DNA from: Acidobacteriota bacterium
Lineage (GTDB): Bacteria; Acidobacteriota; Thermoanaerobaculia; Gp7-AA8
Assembly (NCBI GenBank): GCA_016184115.1
Contig: JACPDH010000124.1
Span: 31,151 to 95,150, forward strand
Length of the DNA stretch: 64,000 nt
Direction: 5' to 3'
Of the stretch, positions 37,978 to 47,106 are shown piece after piece. The notes under the pieces were generated by a model that was not told where the DNA came from, ran no database searches, and worked only from the letters and a program-made list of their open reading frames with translations. Every line of letters starts with the position of its first letter. Position 1 is the stretch's first letter. Made by a program: the position numbers and the translations under genes.

Positions 37978-38847
37978 CTACCAACCTTCCCCGCTCATCC
38001 CCGCCATGTACTTCAGGACTTCGATGTAGTCGGCGCTTTCGCCGAGATCGCGACGGGCGGCCGTGTAGAGGTTCGACACGAGATCCATGACAGGGGTCGC
38101 GAGATGCTGTTCGTGCGTCGTCGCAGCCGCAATCCGAACGTCCTTGTCGAGTAACGCGAGCTTGAACGCGAGCGGCCATTTGCCGTCGACGAGGCGCGGC
38201 GGAAGCAGGCTCTCGCTCGCGAAAGATCGTCCACTCCCCGCGTTCAGCACTTCGAAGGCGACGGCAAGATCCATCCCCATCTTCTTGAGCGCCATAAGGC
38301 ACTCGCCCGCAACCCAGATGTTCGCGGCGAGCATGACGTTGTTCATCGCCTTGATTGCGTGCCCGGAGCCGACCGCACCGACATGCACGATCTTCGTTCC
38401 GAAAAGCTCGAGCAGAGGAAGCGCACGCGCAAAGCCCTCCGCCGATCCGCCGGCCATCACGGTCAGCGTCGCGGCGGCGGCTCCGTTCGTCCCCCCCGTC
38501 ACCGGCGCGTCGACGTATTCCACACCGAGCCCAGCGAGCCGGCATGCCGTCGCGCGCGCCGACTCGGGGTCACCACTCGTGTTGTCGATCCACAGCTGAC
38601 CGGCACGCAGGTCGCCGGCAAGGGTCTCGACGATCGTGTCGATCTCGCGGCTCGTCGGCAGACAGCTGAAGATCACGTCGGCCTCGGCGCACGCTTTCAC
38701 CTCGCCCACCGGTTTCGTGCCGTGCTCTGCGGCGTGGCGTGCTGCGACGTCGCCAGTCCTGTTCCAGACGATGACTTCGTGGGTCTTCGCGAGATGTCCG
38801 GCCATCGGGTAGCCCATCGCTCCCAGACCGATGAATGCGGTTTTCAT
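37978..38847 (-). CDS. NAD(P)-dependent beta-hydroxyacid dehydrogenase (HIBADH family)
   Basis: Oxidoreductase of 289 residues related to 3-hydroxyisobutyrate dehydrogenase and tartronate semialdehyde reductase. N-terminal FIGLGAMGYPMAGHLAK binds the cofactor; TGGTNGAAAATL and the catalytic Lys region HAIKAMNNVMLA are present. The ATG at 38847 was chosen. A glycerate kinase elsewhere in the window (57414) would be compatible with tartronate semialdehyde reduction, but the substrate is not determined. Confidence 0.88.
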   Translation of the reverse strand: MKTAFIGLGAMGYPMAGHLAKTHEVIVWNRTGDVAARHAAEHGTKPVGEVKACAEADVIFSCLPTSREIDTIVETLAGDLRAGQLWIDNTSGDPESARATACRLAGLGVEYVDAPVTGGTNGAAAATLTVMAGGSAEGFARALPLLELFGTKIVHVGAVGSGHAIKAMNNVMLAANIWVAGECLMALKKMGMDLAVAFEVLNAGSGRSFASESLLPPRLVDGKWPLAFKLALLDKDVRIAAATTHEQHLATPVMDLVSNLYTAARRDLGESADYIEVLKYMAGMSGEGW

Positions 38848-39149
38848 CGATTCGCTCCTGGCTTGTTCCTGGCGGCGACCCCGTCGCTCCGCCACATGAC
38901 GGAGCTAGGGCGTCGTCGCGTCGCGGAGCATAGCGCAGGAAGCAACACGTAGGCAGCGCGCAGAGGGAGGGCGCCCCTGGAAGCGCCCTGAGTATCGTCG
39001 CCCCGAGCCGGCCACTGATTGTCCGAGATCCGTAGAAGATGCGTCAGGAGTCGCGCCTAAAGTGTGAGCCAGATCACCAAATCGGAACTCGGCGTCAAAA
39101 GAAAGGCGGCCCGAGGTGCCCGGGCCGCCCCTGCCGAATGCGGCGATAC
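38848..39149. other. 302-bp intergenic region with two hairpins
   Basis: No convincing gene. It contains a 7-bp inverted repeat at 38968-38989 (AGGGCGC/GCGCCCT) and the ferredoxin terminator at 39105-39129. The rest is featureless GC-rich sequence. Confidence 0.5.
39105..39129 (-). terminator. terminator after the ferredoxin gene
   Basis: 9-bp stem GGCGGCCCG/CGGGCCGCC with a 7-nt loop. On the minus strand it is followed by TTTCTTTT, 20 nt beyond the ferredoxin stop. Confidence 0.85.
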
Positions 39150-39410
39150 TCACTTTTTGTACCAGTCGGCGTTGATCTGCGTGAAATGCTGCCATTGCTC
39201 CGGGAGCAAATCCTGCGGAAAGATCGCCTGCACCGGGCACGCCGGCTCGCAAGCCCCGCAGTCGATGCAGACTTCGGGGTCGATGTAGAGCATCTCGTAG
39301 CTCGCGAAGTCGTCTTCATCCTTCCGCGGATGGATGCAGTCGACCGGACAGACGTCGACGCACGCGGTGTCCTTGGTCTTGATACACGGCTCTGCAATGA
39401 CGTACGTCAT
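39150..39410 (-). CDS. 7Fe-type ferredoxin
   Basis: Electron carrier of 86 residues. Its Cys pattern is C-x7-C-x3-CP near the N-terminus (CIKTKDTACVDVCPVDCI) and CIDCGACEPACP, suggesting one [3Fe-4S] and one [4Fe-4S] cluster. The ATG at 39410 follows AGGAGG. Likely a general low-potential donor; no partner enzyme is adjacent. Confidence 0.92.
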   Translation of the reverse strand: MTYVIAEPCIKTKDTACVDVCPVDCIHPRKDEDDFASYEMLYIDPEVCIDCGACEPACPVQAIFPQDLLPEQWQHFTQINADWYKK

Positions 39411-39472
39411 GGAAAAACCTCCTCGTCGATTCGGAGAGAAAAGAATAGCAGAAGAACCCAAACGCAAGTCGG

Positions 39473-39493
39473 AGGTCAAAGGTCAAAGCAGGC
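39473..39493. repeat. heptamer repeat (AGGTCAA type)
   Basis: AGGTCAA AGGTCAA AGCAGGC, identical to the array end at 43896-43916. It lies between hflX and the ferredoxin gene. A possible degenerate inverse (GGCTTTTGCCTGCC) follows at about 39521. Confidence 0.7.
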
Positions 39494-39535
39494 CGGAGAC
39501 AGCCTCGCTGCTCTGAACTCTGGCTTTTGCCTGCC

Positions 39536-40795
39536 TCATGCCTCTCCGACTTCGAACGGTTTGAACAGGTGTGCGACTTCCTCAGGCACCCATGCGAGCA
39601 GGTCGACGCCGTCGTCGTGCGGGGTCTGGCGATGCACGCGAGCGACCTCGTAGAGCCGCGCGAGCAGTCGTGGCTCGCTCGACGGGATGTCGAGCCGGAC
39701 CATCCGCCCTCCGGCGAGCTCCCGTTCGCAGATCGCCTCGATGAGCCTGGGCAGCCCGTCGCCCGTAAGGCCTGAGACGCGCAGGGCGCCGTTAGGCAGT
39801 TGCGACTCCTCGGCGCCGAGCGGAAGGTCTGATTTGTTGAAGACGTCGATGACGCGCGCCGGCTCGACACCGAGCGATGTAAGAACTTCGTTGCCGACCT
39901 CGCGCTGCTCTTCGAAGACCGCGTGTGACGCGTCGATGACATGGAGCACGAGATCAGCCGACGCTGCCTCCTCCATCGTCGACCGGAACGATGCCACGAG
40001 GTGGTGAGGGAGCTTTCGAATGAAGCCGACGGTGTCGATGACGACCGTCTCGCGCGGTGCGTCGAATGCCGCCTTCTGCAGCTTGGCGTCGAGCGTCGCG
40101 AAGAGCTGGTTCGCTGCATAGGTCGCCCCGCTCGCGAGTCGGTTGAACAGCGTCGACTTGCCGGCGTTCGTGTAGCCGACGAGGGCGACGGTGTAGGCCT
40201 CGCGCCGTCCGCGCCTCTGCGTCTCGCGCGTCCTCTCGATGTGCTCGAGCTCTCCCTTGAGCTTTGCGATCCGGTGGCGAATGAGCCGCCGGTCGATCTC
40301 GAGCTGCGTTTCGCCGACGCCGCGCGTCCCGATACCACCTGCCTGCCGCTCGAGGTGCGTCCATGCGCGCGTCAGTCGCGGGAGCATGTAGTTCAGCTGC
40401 GCGAGCTCGACCTGCGTTCGCGCCTCACGGCTCCGGGCGTGCCGCACGAAGATATCGAGAATCAGGCCACTTCGATCGATGACCGTCTTTTCGATGACCT
40501 TTTCCAGGTTGCGTGCCTGCGCGGCCGTGAGATCGTCGTCGAAGATGACGAGATCGGCTCCACGCTCCGCACAGATCGCCTTGATCTCGTCCACCTTGCC
40601 TTTCCCGATCCAGGTCGCGGGGTCGGGAGAGGGACGATCCTGCATGATCCGAGCGACGCACTCGCCTCCGGCGGTATCGGCAAGGCGCTCGAGCTCGTCG
40701 AGGTGCTCGACGACGGAGGCGCGGGATGTGCCGCGAAGAACGAGCGCTACGAGGACGACTTTCTGTGGCCGCGAGGCGCGAATGGGCTCTCCCAA
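39536..40795 (-). CDS. hflX: GTPase HflX
   Basis: Ribosome-associated GTPase of 419 residues that splits stalled ribosomes. The N-terminal HflX domain includes TWIGKGKVDEI and RNLEKVIEKTVIDRSGLIL; the GTPase domain has G1 GYTNAGKST, G3 DTVGF and G4 NKSDL. TTG start at 40795. A heptamer repeat lies immediately downstream. Divergent from waaA. Confidence 0.94.
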   Translation of the reverse strand: MGEPIRASRPQKVVLVALVLRGTSRASVVEHLDELERLADTAGGECVARIMQDRPSPDPATWIGKGKVDEIKAICAERGADLVIFDDDLTAAQARNLEKVIEKTVIDRSGLILDIFVRHARSREARTQVELAQLNYMLPRLTRAWTHLERQAGGIGTRGVGETQLEIDRRLIRHRIAKLKGELEHIERTRETQRRGRREAYTVALVGYTNAGKSTLFNRLASGATYAANQLFATLDAKLQKAAFDAPRETVVIDTVGFIRKLPHHLVASFRSTMEEAASADLVLHVIDASHAVFEEQREVGNEVLTSLGVEPARVIDVFNKSDLPLGAEESQLPNGALRVSGLTGDGLPRLIEAICERELAGGRMVRLDIPSSEPRLLARLYEVARVHRQTPHDDGVDLLAWVPEEVAHLFKPFEVGEA

Positions 40796-40885
40796 CAGGT
40801 CTCTCCGCGCTTCAGTTTATAGCGGATCACCGCGGCGCGGATGCGGGAACTTGACCTCGCACCGGGTGGCCACCATGATTGCCGC

Positions 40886-42133
40886 ATGTTTCTCGCGTAC
40901 GAGGTCATTCTCGTCCTCGTATTCATTCTCGCCTCTCCCTGGTTTCTGCTCATCGGCCTCATGCGCGGCAAATACCTGCCGTCGCTTCGAGAGCGGCTCG
41001 GCCGCCACGCGGGCGCACCGTCGGCAAATGACCTCTGGGTGCAGGCGGTTTCCGTGGGCGAAGTCATCGCCGCGCGGACGATCGTCCGCGCGATCCAGAA
41101 CGCACGACCCGGACTTTCGATCGTCGTCACAACGACGACGTTGACGGGCCAGACGATGGCGAAGGCGCTCTTCCCCGAGTGCCGCATCGCCTACTTCCCG
41201 TTCGACTTCACTCTCTCGGTCAATCGCTTTCTCGACCACTACGCGCCACGCGCATACGTGACGGTCGAAACTGAGATCTGGCCGAACGTCACGCGCCTCT
41301 GCGCCGCGCGAGGAGTTCCGGTCGGCCTCGTGAACGGCCGCATTTCGGATCGCTCGTTCGCGCGCTACCGCAGGGTTCGCCTCCTGTTAGGCCGCGTCCT
41401 CGGGCACTACCGCTCCATGTCGGTGCGCGAAGAGGCCGACCGTGAGCGTCTCGCGGCGATGGGTGCCCCGCGCGATCGAATCCACGTCGACGGCAACGTG
41501 AAGTTCGACTTCGACGCCGGCGACTCGCCACTCGAGATTGCACCCGAGATCGAGCGTCTCGCGCGAGGCCGAAAGATCGTCGTCCTAGGTTCGATCGTCG
41601 AGGGAGAGGAGGAGCTTGTCGTCCGGGAGCTTCCCGCGATCGCCGCAACAGGAGCCTTCGTCGTGCTCGCCCCGCGCAAACCCGAGCGCTTCGACGCGGT
41701 CGGGAGAGCGATCGAGATCGCGGGCATCCCGATGCTTCGTCGCAGCACCCTCGCCTTCGGCAAGGGCGAGGCCGATCTCCTGTTGCTCGACTCCATCGGC
41801 GAGCTGGCGCGCGTCTATCGGCTCGCGACACTCGCCTTCGTCGGCGGAAGCCTCGTGACGGCCGGCGGCCACAACCCGATCGAGCCGGCGGCATGCGGCG
41901 TTCCGGTCGCCTTCGGGCCTCACATGTCGAACTTCCGCGAGATCGCAGCGGTCTTCCTCGATAGTGGCGCAGCATTCGAGGTCTCGACCCCGGCAGCGCT
42001 CACTCGACTGATCGACCAGCTTCTTCACGACGATTCCACGCGCTCGGAGCATGCGCGGCGCGCCTTCGCGGTGATCGACCGCAACCGCGGCGCGGCGACG
42101 CGCATCGCGACGCACGTGCTGGAGATGCTGTGA
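40886..42133 (+). CDS. waaA: 3-deoxy-D-manno-octulosonic acid transferase (KdtA/WaaA)
   Basis: Inner-membrane glycosyltransferase of 415 residues that adds Kdo to lipid IVA. An N-terminal membrane helix is followed by the catalytic VQAVSVGEV (conserved Glu) and VTVETEIWPNV; the second domain has DGNVKFDF and TAGGHNPIEPAA. The ATG at 40886 was preferred to one at 40841. It overlaps lpxK (GTGA). Confidence 0.94.
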   Translation: MFLAYEVILVLVFILASPWFLLIGLMRGKYLPSLRERLGRHAGAPSANDLWVQAVSVGEVIAARTIVRAIQNARPGLSIVVTTTTLTGQTMAKALFPECRIAYFPFDFTLSVNRFLDHYAPRAYVTVETEIWPNVTRLCAARGVPVGLVNGRISDRSFARYRRVRLLLGRVLGHYRSMSVREEADRERLAAMGAPRDRIHVDGNVKFDFDAGDSPLEIAPEIERLARGRKIVVLGSIVEGEEELVVRELPAIAATGAFVVLAPRKPERFDAVGRAIEIAGIPMLRRSTLAFGKGEADLLLLDSIGELARVYRLATLAFVGGSLVTAGGHNPIEPAACGVPVAFGPHMSNFREIAAVFLDSGAAFEVSTPAALTRLIDQLLHDDSTRSEHARRAFAVIDRNRGAATRIATHVLEML

Positions 42134-43068
42134 GCGTCGTGCTCAAGGCGGCCGAGCTCCTCTACCGCGCCGTAAACCGCGTGCGCCGTGCGCTTTTTCG
42201 AGCAGGCACGCTCAACTCGCGGCGATTACCCCGACCGGTTGTATCGATCGGCAACATCGCGATTGGCGGAGGGGGAAAAACTCCGACCACCATCGTGATC
42301 GCCGAGGCGCTCGTCGCTCGCGGGCTTCGTGTTGCAATTCTCACTCGTGGTTACGGCGGCAGCGCGAGCGGAGAAGCTGGAGCGATTGTCGATCGTGCCG
42401 ACCCCGATCGTTTCGGTGACGAGCCATGCCTGCTGGCGGAAAAGCTCCCCGGCGTCGATGTGGTCGTCGGTCGCGACCGCTTCGCTTCGGGCGTTCGCTA
42501 CCTCGAGAATCGCGACTGCGATCTTTTTCTGCTCGACGACGGCTTCCAGCACCTCCAGCTCCACCGCGACATCGACATCGTGCTCGATCTTCCGGGCGCT
42601 CGCTGGCACCGCGAAGGGCGCCGAGCCCTTCGACATGCGACGTTTGTCCTGACTCGTGTCGACCGCCTCACCGGAGCGACTTTCGAAGCCGCACTCGAGC
42701 CCGTCGCGTTCCGTCTCGCCGGCGAGTCGTGGCCGCTCGAGGAGCTGAGGACACGCCGCGCGTTCGCCTTTGCGGGTCTTGCCGACAACCTCCAGTTCTT
42801 CGCGGCCCTTCGCGCGCTTGGCGCAGACGTCGCCGCGGCGAGATCGTTTCCCGACCACTACCGTTACTCGGTCGGCGAGATCGCGGCGCTTCGCGCGGAA
42901 GCGGCTTCGCTTCACGCCGCGCCGATCACGACCGAGAAGGATTGGGTGAAGATCAACGACGCCTCGATCGGCGTGATCGAGAGCTCGATGACGATCAGCG
43001 GGCTCGAGGAGATCGTGGAGCGGGTCGTCTCGCTGACGCACGCAGGTCAAAGGTCCCCTGACCTATGA
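42130..43068 (+). CDS. lpxK: tetraacyldisaccharide 4'-kinase
   Basis: Phosphorylates the lipid A precursor at the 4' position. The 312-residue protein has a membrane-associated N-terminal helix and the P-loop SIGNIAIGGGGKTPT; DGFQHLQLHRDID is the conserved catalytic segment. GTG start at 42130 overlaps the waaA stop. The last residues (HAGQRSPDL) and the TGA are encoded inside a heptamer-repeat array. Confidence 0.94.
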   Translation: MSVVLKAAELLYRAVNRVRRALFRAGTLNSRRLPRPVVSIGNIAIGGGGKTPTTIVIAEALVARGLRVAILTRGYGGSASGEAGAIVDRADPDRFGDEPCLLAEKLPGVDVVVGRDRFASGVRYLENRDCDLFLLDDGFQHLQLHRDIDIVLDLPGARWHREGRRALRHATFVLTRVDRLTGATFEAALEPVAFRLAGESWPLEELRTRRAFAFAGLADNLQFFAALRALGADVAAARSFPDHYRYSVGEIAALRAEAASLHAAPITTEKDWVKINDASIGVIESSMTISGLEEIVERVVSLTHAGQRSPDL

Positions 43069-43079
43069 CCACAGACCTG
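43044..43079. repeat. heptamer repeats overlapping the lpxK 3' end
   Basis: AGGTCAA AGGTCcc, then the inverse TGACCTA TGACCAC AGACCTG, a compact inverted pair. It covers the final codons and stop of lpxK and part of the mazG promoter region. Confidence 0.75.
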
Positions 43080-43092
43080 CCTTTCGCTGTTC

Positions 43093-43098
43093 TACAAT
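43093..43098 (+). promoter_or_regulatory. -10 box (TACAAT) 7 nt before the mazG ATG
   Basis: TACAAT ends 7 nt before the start codon and there is no Shine-Dalgarno sequence, so mazG may be transcribed as a leaderless mRNA. No clear -35; the upstream sequence is heptamer repeat. Confidence 0.45.
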
Positions 43099-43105
43099 CC
43101 GCCGC

Positions 43106-43888
43106 ATGACCAAACGCAACTTCGACGAGCTCGTTGCTCTCATGCACCGCCTTCGCGCCCCAGGAGGGTGCCCGTGGGACCGAGAGCAGACGATGGAGAC
43201 GCTGCGCGCATTCGTGGTCGAGGAGTCGTACGAGGTGGTCGAGGCGATCAATTCGGGCGACCGGATTGCGTTACGAGAGGAGCTCGGCGACTTCCTTCTC
43301 CAGGCGGTCTTTCTGTCGGAGATCGCGGAAGAAGAAGGCTCGTTCGACATCTACGACGCCATTGGCGCGATTCACCACAAGCTCGTCACTCGCCATCCTC
43401 ACGTCTTCGCCGATTTCAAAGCCGGCACAGCCGACGAAGTGCTCGCGAATTGGGAGAAGCTGAAAGCAGAAGAGCGAAAGGGAAAAAACGAAGGGGTTCT
43501 TTCGGGAGTACCGAAGTCCTTGCCCGCGCTCCTGAAAGCAATGCGTCTGACGGAAAAGGCGGCCAACGTCGGATTCGACTGGGAGAAGACGGAAGACGTC
43601 TTCGACAAACTCGACGAGGAAACACGGGAGCTGAAGGATGCGATTGCTTCGAACGACCGGGCATCGATCGAACATGAAATCGGCGACCTGCTCTTCACCG
43701 TCGTGAACATCGCTCGCCGGCTCGGAATCCAGGCAGAGGAGTCGCTCCAGGCAACGAATGTCCGCTTCACACGCCGCTTCGAGCATATCGAGCGCGCGCT
43801 GCACGCGGACGGACGCCAGTTTCGCGATGTCACGTTAGGCGAGCTGGACCGGCTATGGAACGAAGCGAAGGCCAAAGAGGCAGGGTAA
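43106..43888 (+). CDS. mazG: nucleoside triphosphate pyrophosphohydrolase MazG
   Basis: House-cleaning NTP pyrophosphatase of 260 residues with two MazG domains. The first has GGCPWDREQT, EESYEVVEAI and EELGDFLLQAVF; the second, ETRELKDAI, EIGDLLFTVVNIARRLG. Catalytic Glu/Asp residues are present. The gene ends at 43888 and a repeat array starts at the next base. Confidence 0.95.
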   Translation: MTKRNFDELVALMHRLRAPGGCPWDREQTMETLRAFVVEESYEVVEAINSGDRIALREELGDFLLQAVFLSEIAEEEGSFDIYDAIGAIHHKLVTRHPHVFADFKAGTADEVLANWEKLKAEERKGKNEGVLSGVPKSLPALLKAMRLTEKAANVGFDWEKTEDVFDKLDEETRELKDAIASNDRASIEHEIGDLLFTVVNIARRLGIQAEESLQATNVRFTRRFEHIERALHADGRQFRDVTLGELDRLWNEAKAKEAG

Positions 43889-44102
43889 AGGTCATAGGTC
43901 AAAGGTCAAAGCAGGCGGTGCTGAGTGCTGAGTGCTGAAACGGTATAACTCGGTCACGCTCCGCGTTAAGCAATCTTCCACCCGACTTCGAATCTGTCGC
44001 CCAGTGACGAGTGCATTCCGCTCCGCACTTCGCGTTGTTTGCGTTGACCTATGACCTTTGACCTGCCGCCTTTGACCTATGACCTTTGACCTCTGACCTG
44101 CC
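43889..44102. repeat. compound inverted heptamer-repeat element (AGGTCAA and GTGCTGA types)
   Basis: Fills the whole gap between the mazG and yidD stops. The left end (43889-43916) is AGGTCAT AGGTCAA AGGTCAA AGCAGGC, then GTGCTGA three times (43918-43938). The right end (44045-44102) is inverse: TGACCTA TGACCTT TGACCTG, CCGCC, then more TGACCT units. About 100 bp of ordinary sequence lies between. Confidence 0.85.
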
Positions 44103-44447
44103 TCACGGCGGATCTACCGTTCCCCGCTTCGTGAACGGGTTGCATCGAACGATGCGCCAGGCCCCCTTCGCGCAGCCGACGACGAGTCCATGCTTTTCGA
44201 TCGACGCGGCCGTGTAGCGAGAGCACGACGGCTCGAACCTGCAGATCTCACCGAGGTTCGGCGAGACCCAGCGCTGATAGCCGCGAATTGCCTTTAGTGC
44301 GATCCTGACCGACCAGTCGTCGGCCGGCGGTGAGACCAGATCATGGAGGACGACCGGTGCGAAAAGAATCGCGAGAGCCAGGAGGACGGCGCGCCGGTCG
44401 CGACGCGCATCACTCGAGCGGTGTTCTGGCGCTGGGACAGAGCTCAT
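44103..44447 (-). CDS. yidD: membrane protein insertion efficiency factor YidD, N-terminally extended
   Basis: Protein of 114 residues with the YidD core: IRGYQRWVSPNLGEICRFEPSCSRYTAASIEKHGLVVG, then RIVRCNPF. An N-terminal extension of about 45 residues contains a hydrophobic segment (AVLLALAILFAPVVLHDLV). yidD normally sits between rnpA and yidC; here it overlaps the end of nth by 38 bp. The core Cys residues are intact. Confidence 0.88.
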   Translation of the reverse strand: MSSVPAPEHRSSDARRDRRAVLLALAILFAPVVLHDLVSPPADDWSVRIALKAIRGYQRWVSPNLGEICRFEPSCSRYTAASIEKHGLVVGCAKGAWRIVRCNPFTKRGTVDPP

Positions 44448-45054
44448 TGATAAGGCAATCTCCGCACTTTGGCGTCTTCGCGTGGCAGACCTCCCGGCCG
44501 TGGAGAATCATACGGTGAGCGAACTTCGTCCACTCTTTTTCCGGAATCAGCTTCATGAGGTCGTGCTCGATCTTCGGCGGATCGTCGTGTCGTGTCAGCC
44601 CGAGCCGCAGCGAGAGGCGCGCGACGTGCGTGTCGACTACGACACCAGAGGCGATTCCGAATGCGTTGGCGAGGACGACGTTCGCGGTCTTCCGCCCAAC
44701 ACCAGGCAGCGCCGTGAGCTCATCCATCGTCGCTGGAACCTCGCACTGATGACGCTCGACCAGCGCGAGCGATGCTCCCTGGATCGCTTTCGCTTTGTTT
44801 CGGAAGTATCCAGTCGACCGGATCATCGTCTCGAGCTCGGACGGCTTTGCCGCCGCCAGCTCCTGCGGTCCAGGGTAGGCGCGGTAGAGCGACTTCGCGA
44901 CCTCGTTGACCTTCGCATCGGTCGTCTGCGCCGAGAGCATCGTCGAGATGAGCAGCTGAAACGGGTTTTTGAAATCGAGCGAGCATTTCGCCCGAGGGTA
45001 AATCCGTCGGAGTTTGTGGACGATCTCCAGCGCGCGCTCTTGCCTGACCGACAT
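44410..45054 (-). CDS. nth: endonuclease III
   Basis: Base-excision repair glycosylase/AP lyase of 214 residues for oxidised pyrimidines. The HhH motif LPGVGRKTANVVLANAFG contains the catalytic Lys, VDTHVARL the catalytic Asp, and the C-terminal [4Fe-4S] loop is C-x6-C-x2-C-x5-C. The ATG at 45054 was chosen. Divergent from hutU. Confidence 0.95.
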   Translation of the reverse strand: MSVRQERALEIVHKLRRIYPRAKCSLDFKNPFQLLISTMLSAQTTDAKVNEVAKSLYRAYPGPQELAAAKPSELETMIRSTGYFRNKAKAIQGASLALVERHQCEVPATMDELTALPGVGRKTANVVLANAFGIASGVVVDTHVARLSLRLGLTRHDDPPKIEHDLMKLIPEKEWTKFAHRMILHGREVCHAKTPKCGDCLINELCPSARTPLE

Positions 45055-45156
45055 CCGCGGATCATACAGCTCGGATTCGGTTCCGTCGCGCTCTCGAAGT
45101 CGTGCGTCTCGTCCAGCCTTCTTTGATATAACCGGCTGAGCAGGAGACTGACCATC

Positions 45157-46833
45157 ATGACCACAACCATCGAGCCGGGATCGCGCGTCGTCAGGGCGCC
45201 GCATGGCACCTCACTGAGCTGCAAAGGCTGGCCGCAGGAAGCGGCGATGCGGATGCTGATGAACAACCTCGACCCGGAGGTGGCCGAGCGCCCTGAAGAC
45301 CTCGTCGTGTACGGCGGTTCGGGCAAGGCGGCGCGCAATTGGGAGTGCTTCGATGCGATCGTCGCGACGCTCAGGCGTCTCGAGAAGGACGAGACACTGC
45401 TCGTCCAATCGGGCAAGCCGGTCGGCGTATTTCGCACGCACGAGAACGCGCCGCGCGTGATCATCGCGAACTCGAACCTCGTCCCTCACTGGGGCACTTG
45501 GGATGAGTTTCGCCGACTCGAGGCTCTCGGCCTCACGATGTACGGCCAGATGACGGCCGGTTCCTGGATCTACATCGGTACACAGGGAATCCTGCAAGGA
45601 ACGTACGAGTGTTTTGCGGCGATCGCGAAGAAGCACTTCGGCGACACGATGAAGGGAAGGCTGGTCGTGACGGCGGGGCTCGGCGGTATGGGAGGAGCGC
45701 AACCGCTCGCCGCGGCGATGAACGAGGCGACCTGCCTCGTCGCCGAAGTCGATCGGACACGCATAGAGCGCCGCATCGAGAAGCGCTACCTCGACGAGTT
45801 TGCGCCTTCGCTCGAAGGGGGAATCGCGCGTGCGCTCGAGGCGAAGGCGAAGGGCGCGGGGATCTCGATCGGCGTCGAGGCGAACGCCGTAGATTTGCTC
45901 GATGCTCTCATCGCGCGGAATATCGTTCCCGATGCGCTCACAGACCAAACCTCGGCGCACGACGAGCTGAACGGCTACGTGCCGGTTGGCCTTACCTTCG
46001 CGCAGGCGCTCGAGCTTCGGGCATCGGATCCGAAGGAGTACATCCGTCGCTCCTACACCACCATGGCGGCGCACATGCGCGCGATGATCAAGCTGCAGTC
46101 GATGGGCGCGATCACGTTCGACTACGGCAACAACCTTCGCGGCCAGGCAATCAAGGCGGGCGTCGACAACGCGTTCGACGTCCTCGGCTTCGTTCCGCTC
46201 TACATCCGGCCGCTCTTCTGCGAAGGGCGCGGACCGTTTCGCTGGGCGGCACTGTCGGGCGATCCGGCCGACATCAAGGCGACTGACGAGGCAATCCTCG
46301 AGCTCTTCCCGAACGACAAAGGTCTCGCTCGATGGATCCGGATGGCGGAGGCCCGTGTCGAGTTCCAGGGGCTTCCGTCACGCATCTGCTGGCTCGGCTA
46401 CGGCGAGCGTCACCGCGCCGGGCTGAAGTTCAACGAGCTCGTCGCGAGCGGCAAGGTCAAGGCCCCGATCGTCATCGGCCGCGACCATCTCGATTCCGGA
46501 TCCGTCGCTTCGCCTAACCGCGAAACCGAGGGAATGAAAGACGGCTCCGATGCGATCGCCGACTGGCCGATTCTCAATGCGCTGCTCAACACCGCGGCCG
46601 GAGCTACCTGGGTCTCCGTCCATCACGGCGGTGGCGTCGGCATAGGCTACTCTCTTCACGCCGGCATGGTGGTCGTCGCCGACGGAACCGCGGACGCGGC
46701 TGCGCGACTCGAGCGCGTGTTGACCACCGACCCCGGCACGGGAGTCATGCGGCACGCCGACGCCGGCTACGAGATCGCTGTCGACGTGGCTCGAACGCGC
46801 GGCGTCGACATCCCGATGCTGCCGAAATCGTAA
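45157..46833 (+). CDS. hutU: urocanate hydratase
   Basis: Second step of histidine degradation: converts urocanate to imidazolonepropionate using tightly bound NAD. The 558-residue full-length enzyme has [13 protein letters not shown], the glycine-rich [14 protein letters not shown] and catalytic-region [18 protein letters not shown]. The ATG at 45157 follows CAGGAGA. hutH, hutI and hutG are not adjacent, so the pathway genes are dispersed. Confidence 0.96.
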   Translation: MTTTIEPGSRVVRAPHGTSLSCKGWPQEAAMRMLMNNLDPEVAERPEDLVVYGGSGKAARNWECFDAIVATLRRLEKDETLLVQSGKPVGVFRTHENAPRVIIANSNLVPHWGTWDEFRRLEALGLTMYGQMTAGSWIYIGTQGILQGTYECFAAIAKKHFGDTMKGRLVVTAGLGGMGGAQPLAAAMNEATCLVAEVDRTRIERRIEKRYLDEFAPSLEGGIARALEAKAKGAGISIGVEANAVDLLDALIARNIVPDALTDQTSAHDELNGYVPVGLTFAQALELRASDPKEYIRRSYTTMAAHMRAMIKLQSMGAITFDYGNNLRGQAIKAGVDNAFDVLGFVPLYIRPLFCEGRGPFRWAALSGDPADIKATDEAILELFPNDKGLARWIRMAEARVEFQGLPSRICWLGYGERHRAGLKFNELVASGKVKAPIVIGRDHLDSGSVASPNRETEGMKDGSDAIADWPILNALLNTAAGATWVSVHHGGGVGIGYSLHAGMVVVADGTADAAARLERVLTTDPGTGVMRHADAGYEIAVDVARTRGVDIPMLPKS

Positions 46834-46895
46834 GTCGCGAACGAATCGACGCCAGAGACTGTAGAATTGGATCTCTCCAGGGAGAACCGATAGCG

Positions 46896-47084
46896 ATGTC
46901 AGGCAACACGCGCGAGCAGGTCGTGGATAAGGGCTTCTGGAACGGTGGTCCAGCCATGAAGGAATCTGCTGGTCAGACGAGCGGATTCCCCGGCAGGCGG
47001 ACTCCGAATCGGACCGGCTTCCGGATCGATCTCGAGCGACCCCGGCCGAAGGTCTCCGTCGAAAAGGAGAACGGTTCGCGCTGA
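46896..47084 (+). CDS. small hypothetical protein upstream of the sigma factor
   Basis: ATG at 46896 with CCAGGGAGAA 8-12 nt upstream, and a TAGAAT -10-like box at about 46862. Encodes 62 residues starting MSGNTREQVVDKGFWNGG, rich in Gly, Arg and Pro, without motifs. It precedes the ECF sigma gene by 22 bp, so it could be a leader ORF of that operon. The gene call is tentative. Confidence 0.4.
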   Translation: MSGNTREQVVDKGFWNGGPAMKESAGQTSGFPGRRTPNRTGFRIDLERPRPKVSVEKENGSR

Positions 47085-47106
47085 CTGGCGCGAGCGCATT
47101 GCACCG

